Part shown: piece after piece, positions 21,401 through 31,475 of the stretch
Layout: each line of letters starts with the position of its first letter
Numbering within the stretch: the first letter of the stretch is position 1
DNA from: JAYUDN01 sp043739785
GTDB taxonomy: Bacteria; Patescibacteriota; Gracilibacteria; BD1-5; UBA2023
Direction: 5' to 3'
DNA length: 64,000 nucleotides
Assembly (NCBI GenBank): GCA_043739785.1
Contig: JAYUDN010000028.1
Span: 7,150 to 71,149, forward strand
The notes under the pieces: generated by a model
What the model was told of the DNA's origin: nothing
The model's database searches: none
Seen by the model: only the letters and a program-made list of their open reading frames with translations
Position numbers and translations under genes: made by a program

Positions 21401-23820
21401 GATTCGATTGTTATCTTTGTTGGAATACCATGAGAGATTGCCAATACCGTCTTTCCTGGATATTTTTCGCATATTTCCTGGATAACTGCAGTTGTACGCA
21501 ACTGTATATCTACATAATTTTCACCTGTTCATCCAAAATTATGATTTTTATCTGCAAATAAAGACTTTCTTTCTTGATTTCGTTCGATAATGAGCTTTTC
21601 TGAGAAGGGACTATTGGCGTATTTTCCATGATCCGTCTCTTTGAGCCTTTCATCAGTGATTATTTCTATTCCGAGAGCTTTTGCAAGTGGCTCAGCCGTC
21701 TGCATCGCACGGAGAAATGGTGACGTAATGATAATATCGACTCATGCATCTTTGAGTTCTCTCATAAGTTCTTCTGCCTGGTCAAATCCTTTCGGAGAAA
21801 GTGGCGAATTGCCGATATCATCATAGCATTTCTCGACATTCGCGACACTCTCAGCGTGTCGAGTGATGATAAGTTTCGTGAGCTGTCCGTACGGTTTATT
21901 ACGCTCGAATATTTCTTCTCGTGAACTGACAACGACTCTTTCACTGCCATCTTGATTCTGCCAGACGGGCATCGGTGCTCCCCAGTAGCGAGTACGAGAG
22001 ATACACCAGTCAGGTGCTGACTCGATCCCCTTCGCGAATCGTCCGAATTTCAGATGCTCTGGAAACCAGTTGATCTGTTCATTCGCCTTGAGGAGCTTGT
22101 CCTTCTGAGACTGGATATCGATAAACCATGAAGCCTGTGCCTTCTGAACGAGTGGAGTTCCAGACCGAGGACAAAATGGGACACGGTGGGTAATCCCCTC
22201 GAGTTTGAAGAGGGTATTATTCTCCTTCATACGCTCGATATTGATACGATTCGCCCCCTTCTCTGGCTCCTCAAGATTAAGGTAATGAGTCCCTTCATAG
22301 TCGAAAATCTGGCTCGTATACTTCCCTGCTTCATCCATCGCTTCCGAGATAAAAATCCCCTCTTTTTTCGCAAGTTGGAAGTCGACGTCACCGAACTCCG
22401 GTGCTTCATGCCCGATCCCCGTACCATCTGTATCCGTTATAAAGTCGGCGTGGTAGATTTTGTGATTTTTCTCTCCGTGTTTCTGATAGTAATACTCAGG
22501 AAATGGTGGAATATATCCGAGCCCGACGAGTTCCGAACCTTTGAATTCACGGATAATCGTATACTCCCCTTTTCATTTGAAGACTGATTCAGCACGATTT
22601 TTAGCGACAATGAATGATTCAGAGACGTCCACCCCCTGCTTCGCAGACCCCTCAAGAGGGGAATTCAACGACACAAGCACATAATCAATATCCTTTCTTA
22701 CCGCCAGTGCCATATTTGCAGGTATCGTCCAAGGAGTAGTTGTCCAAGCGAGAACTTTTATTGATGATGAAGGTATCAGTTTTTCTCTCCTTCATAGAAA
22801 AACATCTACTGCATACTGATCGACCAAAAAGATATTTTCGTATACATTTTCTAGCTCTTCTTTCGAGAACCATTTCCATTCACGAAATTTCCCTGGTTCA
22901 TTATTTTTTATATCTTTTGAATTAACTTGAATCTTGTAGTGTACACCTCTCCATGATCCATTTGGTGTCAGCTGCACCTCTTCGAGTACCTTATTTCATA
23001 GGCTTCGTATTTCTATACCTATTTCTTCTTTTGCTTCTCGTGTAGCACATTCTTCAATTGTCTCATTATCTTCTTTTTTTCCTCCGACAAGTTTCCATGC
23101 ATTATATTTATTACTCCAACCAAGAAGAAACTTATCTTCTTCATCGATAATCCATGTTATTGCAGCGACTTTTTCTTCAAGCTCGAACTTAACCGTAATC
23201 GCAGGATCATTGACCTCCTGGTAGGTATCATCCATCGCGACTTCGAAGTTCGAAATCGGAGTTCCGAGTTTCCATGAGTAGAGTGATACGCGCTTTCCTT
23301 CATAGATGAGTCCCTTATTCCACAACTGAGAGAATACCCACATGACTGACTCCATATAGTCCTGATCCATCGTACGGTAGGCATGATCCATATCGACCCA
23401 GCGTCCGATTTTCTCTATATACCAATCCCACTCGCTCGAGACCTCACCAGTGTATTTGTAGCATTCATCGATGAATTCTTTCACTCCACGTGCTTCGATA
23501 TCCGCGTTTGATTTAAGGCCCAGCTTCTTTTGTACACGTTCCTCTATCGGGAGACCATGACAATCCCATCCCCAGACACGCTCGACCCGACGTCCACGCA
23601 TCGTCCAGTATCGCCCGACGACATCTTTCACCGTCGAACCGAGCATATGGCCATAGTGTGGCATGCCAGTGATGAATGGAGGACCATCGTAGAATCGATA
23701 CGGATTGTCCTCGGGCCGAGAATCTATCGACTTCTGAAAGGTGTTATTCGCTTTCCAGAAGGCGAGAATCTCAGATTCGAGAGCGGGAAAGGATTGTTTT
23801 GGGGAGATGGAGGGAAACAT
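18442..23820 (-). CDS. ileS: Isoleucyl-tRNA synthetase with four inserted hydrolase domains
   Basis: 1792 residues in one frame (UGA = Gly), against roughly 930-1050 for ordinary IleRS. Core motifs are all present: HIGH as GMPHYGHML (residue ~52), editing-site WTTTPWTIPAN (~359) and GTGIGHEAPEFG, APDWCISRTRYWG (~602), DVWMDSGSMPYAQ (~1044), KMSKS (1125) and DRWILSK (~1400). Four domains interrupt loops: a Nudix hydrolase (~217-352), a histidine phosphatase (~645-832, RHAES...ISHG), an RBBP9/YdeN-like alpha/beta hydrolase (~856-1038, GSLGG...NDD...GNHE) and a second histidine phosphatase (~1200-1385, RHAES...GHSG). Each keeps its catalytic residues. An in-frame palindromic repeat lies at ~1497-1518. 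It charges tRNA-Ile; the roles of the inserts are unknown. Confidence 0.95.
19267..19331. repeat. Dispersed palindromic repeat inside ileS
   Basis: Left arm GTCATTCTGAGGAACG... (24 bases) and right arm ...AGCTCAGGATGAC (25 bases) are inverted copies of a unit ending in GGATCC. The arms match those at 25619-25684. It is read through in frame by ileS, in the region after the anticodon-binding domain begins. Confidence 0.7.
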
Positions 23821-23826
23821 AGAAGA

Positions 23827-23860
23827 GTTGAAAGTTAAAAGTTGAAAGTTAAAAGTTCAA
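23827..23860. repeat. GTTGAAA/GTTAAAA tandem repeat before ileS
   Basis: Alternating GTTGAAA and GTTAAAA heptads just upstream of the ileS start codon. The same heptad, as TTGAAAG, occurs four times in frame in tyrS (59239-59266). Confidence 0.7.
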
Positions 23861-23884
23861 CAAAGAGATACAAAGTTAAATAAT

Positions 23885-24382
23885 TTATAGAATCTGATAA
23901 TGCAATCGTACCGTATTTTCTCAGAGCTTCTTCAATTCTATGAGTTTGAGTTTCGGAATATTCGAGAGTTTTCAGAATATAGGGACTCCTTCTGAGATGA
24001 TCACTGGATCGATGTCGAGGATGATCTCATCTAGGAGTCACTCATCGAGGAGGTAGGTAGCGATACTGTATCCTCCACAGATAATCACTTCCTTTTCTCA
24101 GAGCGATTCGAGGTATTCGATCGCATCTTCTGGAGACGGGGATACTTGGTAAGGGGTCTCGAGGTGGTGACTCGATATGATGATGAGATTTCTGAGTCCG
24201 AGCGTGTCTATGCCTCCATCTTTCATCATAATCTCATAAGTCTTTCTTCCCATGATCATATTTCAGACCCGTTTGCTATCTGCGATATAAGCGTTCCATT
24301 CATCGGATGACCAGCCAGTAGAGTCATCAGATTCAGCAATGTATCCGTTGATACTCGATGCGAAGATAAGTATTTTTTTCAT
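23885..24382 (-). CDS. RibD C-terminal / dihydrofolate-reductase-like protein
   Basis: 165 residues. It starts MKKILIFASSINGYIAESD, has the NADPH-site MIMGRKTYEIMM and IICGGYSIATYLL with a UGA-free GG pair, and ends in a short strand. This matches stand-alone RibD-C (YyaP/YwjB) reductases that resemble DHFR. A true DHFR gene lies separately at 35835-36371, so this one probably reduces another pterin-like or unknown substrate. It is the last of three same-strand genes (Nudix, HAD, this gene) with gaps of 14 and 40 bases. Confidence 0.8.
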
Positions 24383-24422
24383 AAATGACAGTTGATTATT
24401 AATAAAGTGATAAAGATACATC

Positions 24423-25046
24423 TTATTCTTTGATAAGCGTCTCGGTATCGAGGAGTGATACTGTGGAAATCTCATATCGATCCCTTCACTCTTTTCCTAT
24501 ATGGATAAAGTCTATCCCTTTCTCCATAGCAAATCGTCGGTCACTATCCCCATCTCAGATGTAGACCGCACACTCGTAAAACTGAGGATCTCCAGTATGA
24601 GTTCGAAAGGCTTCAAGGTGAACGGGTCACTTCAGGAGGGTATCACTTCCGAGGATGACAGCGAAACTATCTTCGATTTTTCATTTCTTCAGGTACTTGA
24701 GAGCTGTCGGGGTTGAGTTCCCAGTGGTGAGAAAGAGGGTATATCGTTTCGAAAGTTCTCGGATCTTCTCAGGAACTCTAGGGAAAAATATACAATCAAG
24801 CTCGTATATATCGGCGTATATGGCATCACAGAGCTTTTGTATATCTACGTTCATTCAGTGAAATATGAGTTCAAGTTGTGTGAGGAGTGGAGTTCAGAAG
24901 GTTGAATGGTATATTTTTTCTGCCAACTCCCTGTTTATACCAGGAATTCGTAAGATATGACTAAAAACAACCGCTTCAGATTCACGGTTACTCTCTATGA
25001 GGGTACCATCGAGGTCAAATATGAGGTATTTTTTATCTACGAACAT
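24423..25046 (-). CDS. HAD-superfamily phosphatase
   Basis: 207 residues. HAD motif I is YLIFDLDGTLIES with both Asp residues, motif II is in FLTTGNST, a Lys lies in LKKGKIED, and motif IV is VYIGDGDSDRRFA. The alpha-helical cap between motifs I and II suits small phosphorylated metabolites (phosphoglycolate-phosphatase type). It ends 40 bases before the RibD-C gene and begins 14 bases after the Nudix gene, forming a likely operon. Substrate unknown. Confidence 0.87.
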
Positions 25047-25060
25047 TGAATACTTTTTAG

Positions 25061-25543
25061 TTAGTTTATTAGTCAGAGTGCTTTTTCGAGTATCGGGAGG
25101 ATTTCGACGGAGCTTTTGAAATTGATACTCTTGATGTGGCTCAGAGGGATCCATTCTGCGAGTCGAGCATATTCTTGTTCTTCTTCATCGAATCCATCGG
25201 TCGAGAGTGTTCATCAAGTTACTGTAGCAGAAGCATATATCAAAATAGAATGTATATATCGTTTTTTCGAAATGGTTCTGAAGAAACTTGACTGGGTATC
25301 GATACATGTATCCATAGTGACATCCAGTCCAGTCTCTTCTTTCACCTCTCGGATGAGTGCCTCTTCGATCGTCTCTCCCAGATTGATTCCCCCACCAGGC
25401 AGATCGTATCCATCCCACTGTGGAGAAAGAAGAATCTTATTATCTTGAACAATAATAGCATAAACTGAAGGCCTCCAGCTCAGTGCTGAAGCCTCTACTT
25501 CATAGGTATTTTTATCGAGATCGATGCAGGTAATGGTTGGCAT
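25061..25543 (-). CDS. Nudix hydrolase
   Basis: 160 residues. The Nudix box is complete: GGGINLGETIEEALIREVKEETGL, i.e. G-x5-E-x7-RE-x2-EE-x-G. It opens with WRPSVYAIIVQDNKILLS and LSPQWDGYDLPGGG. The family hydrolyses nucleoside diphosphates linked to other groups. Its ATG follows directly on the T run of a hairpin (25550-25571), with no ribosome-binding site in between, so expression could depend on readthrough of that hairpin. First of a three-gene set with the HAD and RibD-C genes. Confidence 0.9.
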
Positions 25544-25571
25544 AAAAAAGCACACAAAATAAACTGTGTGC
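25544..25571 (-). terminator. Hairpin with U-run immediately before a start codon
   Basis: On the minus strand GCACACA...TGTGTGC closes a short loop and is followed by T6, which abuts the ATG of the Nudix gene. It has the form of an intrinsic terminator or attenuator. Confidence 0.65.
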
Positions 25572-25618
25572 TTCTGGTCCCGATTACTTGGGAAGGTACC
25601 ACCGAAAGCAGTTGTTTC

Positions 25619-25684
25619 GTCATCCTGAGTGTAGCGAAGGATCCAGGAACCATAGAACATGGATTCTTCCTTCGTCAGAATGAC
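25619..25684. repeat. Dispersed palindromic repeat, intergenic copy
   Basis: Inverted arms GTCATCCTGAG...GGATCC and GGATTCTTCC...AGAATGAC around a 16-base centre. Same element type as in ileS (19267-19331). Confidence 0.75.
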
Positions 25685-25916
25685 GGGAACATACTTGATT
25701 GTATTTTGATGACGGAGTATTTCGACTCCGAGTTGTTCTAATCGGCAGAATGCCTTTCTTCAACTAGCTCGCGGTTGATAGCCGCTCAAGTGCTTTTGAC
25801 TCATTGTAGTATACAGAAAATCGTGTAAATGCAAGGATTTTGTTTCCATGTAGTGGATTTGCATTTTACCCGGATTTATGATACATTTGTATGTATATTT
25901 TCTACTATTCACTTCG

Positions 25917-26624
25917 ATGAAAGAATGTTTTTTTAGTTCCTATAATGGATGCTGATTCGCATGGTCCGATCTGGTGTATGTATTGTTGGCTATCAATACT
26001 CTGTTTGGGATATCCCAATACTTTCTCTCGCGGAAAATGAAAGTAATTTTGCCTCTCTTGAGCCTGATTCCTGGGATTAATATTTTAAATTTTATAGTTT
26101 TATCAGGAATTTCTATCCAGAAGATCATATTGCCGGTTATATTTCTCGCCTTTTCTATGTCATTTGGATATGTAGCACTTTCAGACTCACATTACGTCAG
26201 TCTTGGAATGATTATATTTTCTCTTCTTTTCTATGTGTGAACTGCTTTTTGGTTATTCTATATAGTGATTCTGTTATTGAAATCGTTTTTGCAAAATGTT
26301 TGATTTCAGCACAGCACTCTCGGTATAATCCTGATGTTTCTCCTCGGTCCGTTATTTATCGTATATCTTTCTTTGGTATATAAAAAAGAAGAAGTTGGAT
26401 CGCCAGGGGTACCTCAAGAAATATTGGCAGATGGCGCTTCGGATGTGCTAAATCAAGAAAGGAGTAATACGGATAATACCCATAATGTCACTCATAGCTC
26501 AAGTATTATCTCAGTCGTAGTTTGATTCGTAGGGATTATCGGGGTATTGGGAACTATTGGTTTTATACTTTTTATCTTAGTTGTTCTTTGTACCCTCGGT
26601 TGAGCACCAGTATGTATACTATAG
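25917..26624 (+). CDS. Polytopic membrane protein, unknown
   Basis: 235 residues starting MKECFFSSYNGCGFAWSDL. About six hydrophobic segments can be seen (around residues 20-36, 44-66, 72-90, 100-122, 140-158 and 200-230), with a polar Asn/Ser/Thr-rich stretch between the last two. UGA supplies three internal glycines. ATG 25917 is favoured over a GTG at 25974 because the frame is open and the first helix is then preceded by a short polar lead. I do not recognise a family. Confidence 0.65.
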
Positions 26625-26705
26625 CCATTCTTGCATGAGATTTCCAGAATCTAGTATCTCATTACTTATCGAGAAAAAAATAGAATCAACTTAAAATATA
26701 AATTC

Positions 26706-26987
26706 CTAAAGGAACCAATAGTTGACTATCCCCAAGCAAATAATAAGTGCCATTACAATACTAAGAATGAGCATGCCCCACTGGGTTCTATCCGTTTTCC
26801 AGACTTTGTAGGTACTATACAACCAGAAAATCTGAGAGTACCCATTGATAATCATCCCGTACTGTGGAAGTTCGAGTGATATGGGGAGTGCTCCGATAAG
26901 GGTAAAACTGATAAGTCATCACTGGATCAGTATATTTCAGAGTGAGTTTCTGGATTCCTTCTGGATCGATTAACCGAAAATGTGCAT
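26706..26987 (-). pseudogene. Small membrane protein (SemiSWEET/PQ-loop-like?) with in-frame TAA
   Basis: The frame ATG CAC ATT TTC GGT is followed by TAA at 26970-26972 and then stays open for 87 codons to a TAG at 26706. The downstream part (LGNILIQGGLISFTLIGALP, LELPQYGMIING, GMLILSIVMALIICLGIV) has two or three hydrophobic helices and a PQ pair, vaguely like SemiSWEET proteins. No ATG, GTG or TTG follows the TAA before the conserved-looking part, so it may be a decayed gene or start at a rare codon. Confidence 0.4.
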
Positions 26988-27005
26988 CGAGAAAGGAGAT
27001 AAGTA

Positions 27006-28922
27006 TTATTTTTTTTCTTTCACGAGACCGATACCTCTGATAGTATAGGAATCATAGCCACCGGTTCCACTATAGGCAGGGTTTTTGACGGCGAAGTTCT
27101 GGAGATAGAGTTTGGCCTCTATACGATCCGACGAAATAGTGAATGTGAGGTCTTTCTGTTCGAGTCAAGTCGGAACTGTAGTCGTGAGAAGATCAGCTGG
27201 TGGAGTAAAAGGTATGGTGAGTATATCCCCACTTCCACGATGGTATGCAATAGTTGAATCGTCCGGATTCATCGTGATGTACGGGTATAACGAAACACTC
27301 GCATCTTTTTCGTTTAAAAGTGTATCATAATTGCTAATTCCTCCAGAAATTCGAACTATCTTTGTATATCCATTCTCTATAGTAAGTGGATAGGGATTTT
27401 CATATTGGTAACTCGTGTTGTATTGGATATATCTTTGATTGAGATTATTGTCATACGAGTAGGCCATTTGCACTTTGATTTTATCAGTTACCGCGCTGAT
27501 AATCTCCCATTTGTTTATCCCAGGATAGACGCTTCCAGTCATAGTATTCCATTTTTTCCAGTCAGCCTCAGATTTGATACTCGCTTCCGCGATTTCATTT
27601 TTGAAGAGATCCCTTATCGCGTGACACTCAGAGAAATCGCAGATATACTCTATACCGGAGTAGATATCATTGGATAGCTCTTTCGATATATCTTTCGGAC
27701 TTGAAAGTGGGGTGATCGTACCATCTTTCAGGATGTTGGCTTTTTCCAGATTGAGTACTAACTTTGTATATTGTCGACTGAGTGGATAACTAAAGACGGA
27801 CCATGGACCTACAGAAATGATGAATGAGAGAAGCGCGAGAGAGGCTGTGATCACCGAGAGTGCTTTCTTCCGACTGAGTATCAGGTATAGCGAAGTGAAG
27901 GTAAGCCATATCCCGAAAATAATGACAAAATATCGGTTCATCGTAAGGTCATACTGGGCGGTACGGAGATAGATCGCATAGAAGAGCATCGCCATCTGTG
28001 GGAGAACGACTATGGGGAAGAATTTTCGAAACAGAATAATCATGCTATTATTTTCCTCATAGGGTTTTGAAAATATATAGTTGATATATCCAAATATAGA
28101 AAATCAAATTACCATCTTGCTTATTATATCTTTTGGCCAGTCTGAAAAGTGGAGTAGTACCTTCGCACTGTAAGCGTAGAGGATGATAAAGTATACGAAG
28201 ATAAAGGGAACTCCTACATATCGTATAAGAAATGAGAAGAAGGCATTGGTATCGTAGGATTTTTGATTGATTGCTGACTTCACAGGGAGTGATATGAGCC
28301 CATAGAGTGGGGCTATCGTCGCAAGTACTATAACCGCCCAATAGGCATAGAGCTTGTCTTGCTTCACGAATATATCCTTCAGATCGAAGAGAGCAAAAAC
28401 TGAGGCAATGGCGATAAATCCTAGGGCGAGGAGTGCGAAACCGACGATCACCGCCATAAGGAGAGACCAAGATACGTATGAAAAATAGTTCGTATACTCG
28501 ATTTCTTCGTCATCATTTGCGAGAAATCGGTCAACGTATGGAGCAAAAAAGAGGAATGCGACGAAGCCAAAGAGGTGGAGGAGGAGGTAGACGAAGGATT
28601 CGAAAAACCAGTCTGTTCCGACATTGATCGTGAAGTAAATCGCTATCCCGTAGACAATCGGAACCAGGGAAAGGAGAGAAATATATTTCCGATCTTTCCT
28701 ACTTTCGATATACAGCGTGATTCCCGTCGAGAAAAAAAAGCTAATCCCGAAGGTGAAAATGGATCGTATCACGGCCTCTGATTTCGTCTCACTCTGGATA
28801 TAGTAACAGAGGAGTATAGAAAAAATAATCACAATAATCGAAGGAATCGGAAATCTACGACTGAGGATGCCTAGAGAGGCTTCGAGGTTCGCTCGAGAGA
28901 GAAATGCAAAGGGATTTCGCAT
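27006..28922 (-). CDS. DUF4153-type polytopic membrane protein
   Basis: 638 residues. About ten hydrophobic helices fill residues 20-370, including FSIFGYINYIF that crosses a UGA at 28104, then a hydrophilic C-terminal half with aromatic, Asp/Asn-rich strands that could be extracytoplasmic. In standard code it appears as two genes; both pieces share the frame. The long membrane part resembles DUF4153 proteins of unknown role. It stands alone between the SemiSWEET-like remnant and an alpha/beta hydrolase gene. Confidence 0.7.
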
Positions 28923-29100
28923 AAGAAAATGGTAAGAAAATAAAACTTACTATGTATATTCTTACCTATGATAAGCTTTTTTGGATTCTGTACAAGTGTA
29001 TTGGTATATTGGGCTAATAGTTTTATGGTATTTTTGGGTTTCTAAAAACCACTTAACGATATGTTTTATGAACTAAAAGTTAGAGTTGTTACTTATAAAA

Positions 29101-29727
29101 TTAGTTTACTTCCTTCAGAATCTCGAGAAAAAGTTCGACGAAGTGAGACTGATAATTGAAGTGGCCTCGGTCTTCGAATTGGTGAAAGATCGATGATGGA
29201 AGGAAATGGTGATACTTCTCACTGTGACGAAACGGGACGATAGTATCATCCTCTGAGTGCCAGAAGTGGAGTTCTCCAACCTGAGGAACTATATGAATTA
29301 GATTATTCGGATCGAACGTAAAACTCGCCGTCGATTCCCCTGAGAGTCCACTATTATCAAATACTGGAGCTATGAGGTGAAGGGCATCTATTTTTCGCGG
29401 AAATGTATGCTCAGAGAGGTACTTCGCGAGAAAGATACCCCCGAGTGAGTGTCATATGAGGATGAGTTTCTCGGTATTGAGATACCGAAAATACTTCTCG
29501 AACCAGACTTTCCACTCTTCATACTTTGCATTCATATCATTCGGCATATCGGGTCGGATGGTTTCGAACGAGTCGGAGAGTCCATCGGCCAGCCACTTCT
29601 TCCAGCTTGGACGTCGTTCCATGAGATCCCAGTCGCAGTTTTTGAGCCAGTCGAGAGCTTCCTGGCCGGAGTTGTAGCTATTACCTCCATCGATAATAAT
29701 GAGCTGATTTTTCGGTGTAGTTATCAT
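29101..29727 (-). CDS. Alpha/beta hydrolase, RBBP9/YdeN-like
   Basis: 208 residues. LIIIDGGNSYNSGQEAL is the first strand and oxyanion region, LILIGHSLGGIFLAKYL the nucleophile elbow (Gly by UGA), HSEDDTIVPFRHSEKY the acid Asp, and FEDRGHFN the catalytic His. This is the stand-alone relative of the hydrolase domain inserted in ileS (similar GSLGG, DDTVPF and GNHE signals there). Family members are serine hydrolases with unknown substrates. Single gene with about 100-base gaps on both sides. Confidence 0.85.
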
Positions 29728-29831
29728 AAATTGGTTATATTGAGTTTATATTATACAAATTCAAGGAAAAGCAATATATTTGACATATGGTATAAAATAT
29801 TTATATTGCTTTGTATAACTTCTTGAAAAAT

Positions 29832-30269
29832 ATGAAACTTTTTTCTTTAGATGATCTCGCTGACGACATGAGCGAAAACCGTGATATAGTGGAAAAACTT
29901 CTTGATATTGCTGAATCACAATTTGTACAGGAATGTTGTAGATGACTATTGCTTCTTCATAAAGATTGAGAGCTGGAACTATCTGATCAAGATAATGAAA
30001 GGATTTCTCATATTTTACGTAATGCCATATATTCGGAGCAAGGAAGTTCACGATCACTAACACTTCTACGTGCATCTTCAGACCAAGATTCGTTGTTCGA
30101 TATCCAAGAAACTATAGAAAGTCATAAAACTTATTTAGGAACCCTTCCTGATTTAGAAGTGGATGAAATTATGTGACATTATTTATGATCAGTATGTCTG
30201 ACAAGAAAAGTTAGAACATCCGCATTACAAATTATGTTTCTTCTGTGAGAGAGTAGTAGGCTAGAATAG
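29832..30269 (+). CDS. Hypothetical protein
   Basis: 145 residues, visible only with UGA as Gly (five UGA codons split it). It is soluble, helical and acidic: MKLFSLDDLADDMSENRDI, LLDIAESQFVQECCRGLL, ILRNAIYSEQGSSRSLTLLR. Its end lies 15 bases from the convergent kinase-like gene. No family recognised; codon pattern and unbroken length support it as real. Confidence 0.6.
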
Positions 30270-30284
30270 AAATTGTTATCTATC

Positions 30285-30827
30285 TTACAAAAGGCTATCG
30301 ATTTTTCGGAAAAATTCCTCCCTCGTCCCATTATTCTCTAATAGGATATTAGCAAGAGCTATGATCTCATCCATCTCTCGTTCGGTTTGTAGGTTTTCTT
30401 GTTCGAGGAATTGTTCGTAGGAGAGGCATGATTCATTATCTTTTTCTGACCGCTTCAGTATTCGCTCATACCGTTTTTCGGGAGAAGTATCTACAAAGAT
30501 TATCTTCGCCTCCGTTCGTTCCTGAATTTTTCGAATAAGATTCACTTTTCTCGGTCCGTCAAAGATGATAGTATTCCCCTCGAATCTATCCAGGAATTTG
30601 TCCACAGCTCGAACGAAGGCATCTTCTCCAAATAGTTCACGGATGAGGGAACTCATCTTCGAGAAATTTTCACGAGTCTCAGGAATATCGAATTCTTCTA
30701 GAAATCTACGTGGGATATCGGAAAGCCGAAAAACAGGAGCATTCAACTCCTTAGCAAGATACTCGCTCAGAGTTCCTTTTCCAGAACCGTTTCGCCCACA
30801 GATGATATAGGATTTTATCTGAGTCAT
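30285..30827 (-). CDS. P-loop nucleoside-monophosphate-kinase-like protein
   Basis: 180 residues. Walker A is IICGRNGSGKGTLSEYLA, as in adenylate kinases, followed by FRLSDIPRRFLEEF, IIFDGPRKVNLIRKIQ and a lid-like arginine-rich helix RYERILKRSEKDNE. The usual NMP-binding pattern of adenylate kinase is only partly kept, so the substrate is uncertain. It overlaps the upstream Nudix-like gene by 13 bases and is the third gene of a DUF84/Nudix/kinase unit, which points to nucleotide metabolism. Confidence 0.75.
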   Translation of the reverse strand: MTQIKSYIICGRNGSGKGTLSEYLAKELNAPVFRLSDIPRRFLEEFDIPETRENFSKMSSLIRELFGEDAFVRAVDKFLDRFEGNTIIFDGPRKVNLIRKIQERTEAKIIFVDTSPEKRYERILKRSEKDNESCLSYEQFLEQENLQTEREMDEIIALANILLENNGTREEFFRKIDSLL

Positions 30828-31471
30828 AGTTTGAGAAGAAAATTTTTTATCCTTTCGTCGTATCTCACAAGTGCAACTTGTAGATCATGAGTAAAGATTT
30901 CCGGTTGAACCGATATTTCTTCTCGTATATCATCAAGAGAATAATAGAGTATCCCCTTCGCTTCTTTGTCGACATTTTTGACGCGTCAAGCATAGATACC
31001 AAAATAGGTGTGGACACGATTCCCGATGGATACCACCTTTCCATCTATAACCTTTCTTGAGAGTATATCGAGGGTATCGATATACTGTAAGATCACACTG
31101 GTCGTGATATACTCCTGTAAGACACTATACGTTCGAGCGAAATCGCTCTCAGTATTGAGCACTATGGAAGGAGTCTGGAGCTCTTGAATCGTCTCGATCA
31201 TGGCAGTGAGGTTGGGGTTGTCCCCATTTTGCACATGACCACCTATTGACTTGTCAAGGAGATTCGGGTTGTGTTGTTTCTCCTTCGATCGCTTTTGTAC
31301 GATAAGCTCTCCGTGTTCATTGAAAAGAAAAATGTGTACCACTTCGATGTATTTCACTGGTGGGAGTCATCGGTTCGATCGGGAGATTTCTTCATCATAA
31401 AATGAAGCACGACTCATCGGGATGACCTTTCCAGGATTATCGAGTCTGTACGTGTTGATAATTTCTGACAT
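30815..31471 (-). CDS. Nudix / isopentenyl-diphosphate-isomerase-like protein
   Basis: 218 residues. EVVHIFLFNEHGELIVQKRS and NLLDKSIGGHVQNGDN follow the IDI/Nudix pattern, but the box itself is weak (GHVQNGD...IETIQEL instead of G-x5-E-x7-RE-x2-EE), so hydrolase activity is doubtful. It could be a divergent Nudix, and a link to isoprenoid supply for the carotenoid genes 16 kb away is only speculative. It starts 5 bases after the DUF84 gene and overlaps the kinase gene. Confidence 0.65.
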
Positions 31472-31475
31472 AGAA

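Larger units (their letters stand above)
25544..25790 (-). ncRNA. Possible structured RNA leader, family unknown
   Basis: Read on the minus strand, three successive hairpins can be drawn: GCGG/CCGC (25771-25785), AGTTG/CAACT enclosing GGCA/TGCC (25731-25765), and CGGAGT/ACTCCG (25713-25730). They are followed by the dispersed palindrome (25619-25684), a GGTGGTACC sequence that resembles the T-box core, and a terminator-like hairpin. A continuous code-25 frame also crosses this region from 25802 into the Nudix gene, so it may instead be degenerate coding sequence. I cannot name a known RNA family. Confidence 0.3.

Noticed and set aside
18442..23820. An intein in ileS
   Set aside because: The inserts carry hydrolase signatures and no splicing-type N-terminal Cys/Ser or C-terminal HN motif.
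23827..23860. A CRISPR array
   Set aside because: Units are only 7 bp without spacers; no repeat-spacer pattern or cas gene was seen anywhere in the window.
23885..24382. A second true dihydrofolate reductase
   Set aside because: The motif pattern fits RibD-C/YyaP-type reductases better, while folA at 35835 has the full DHFR set.
25690..25800. A tRNA gene
   Set aside because: Hairpins are present but no cloverleaf with a GTTCRA T-loop or a 7-bp acceptor stem can be formed.
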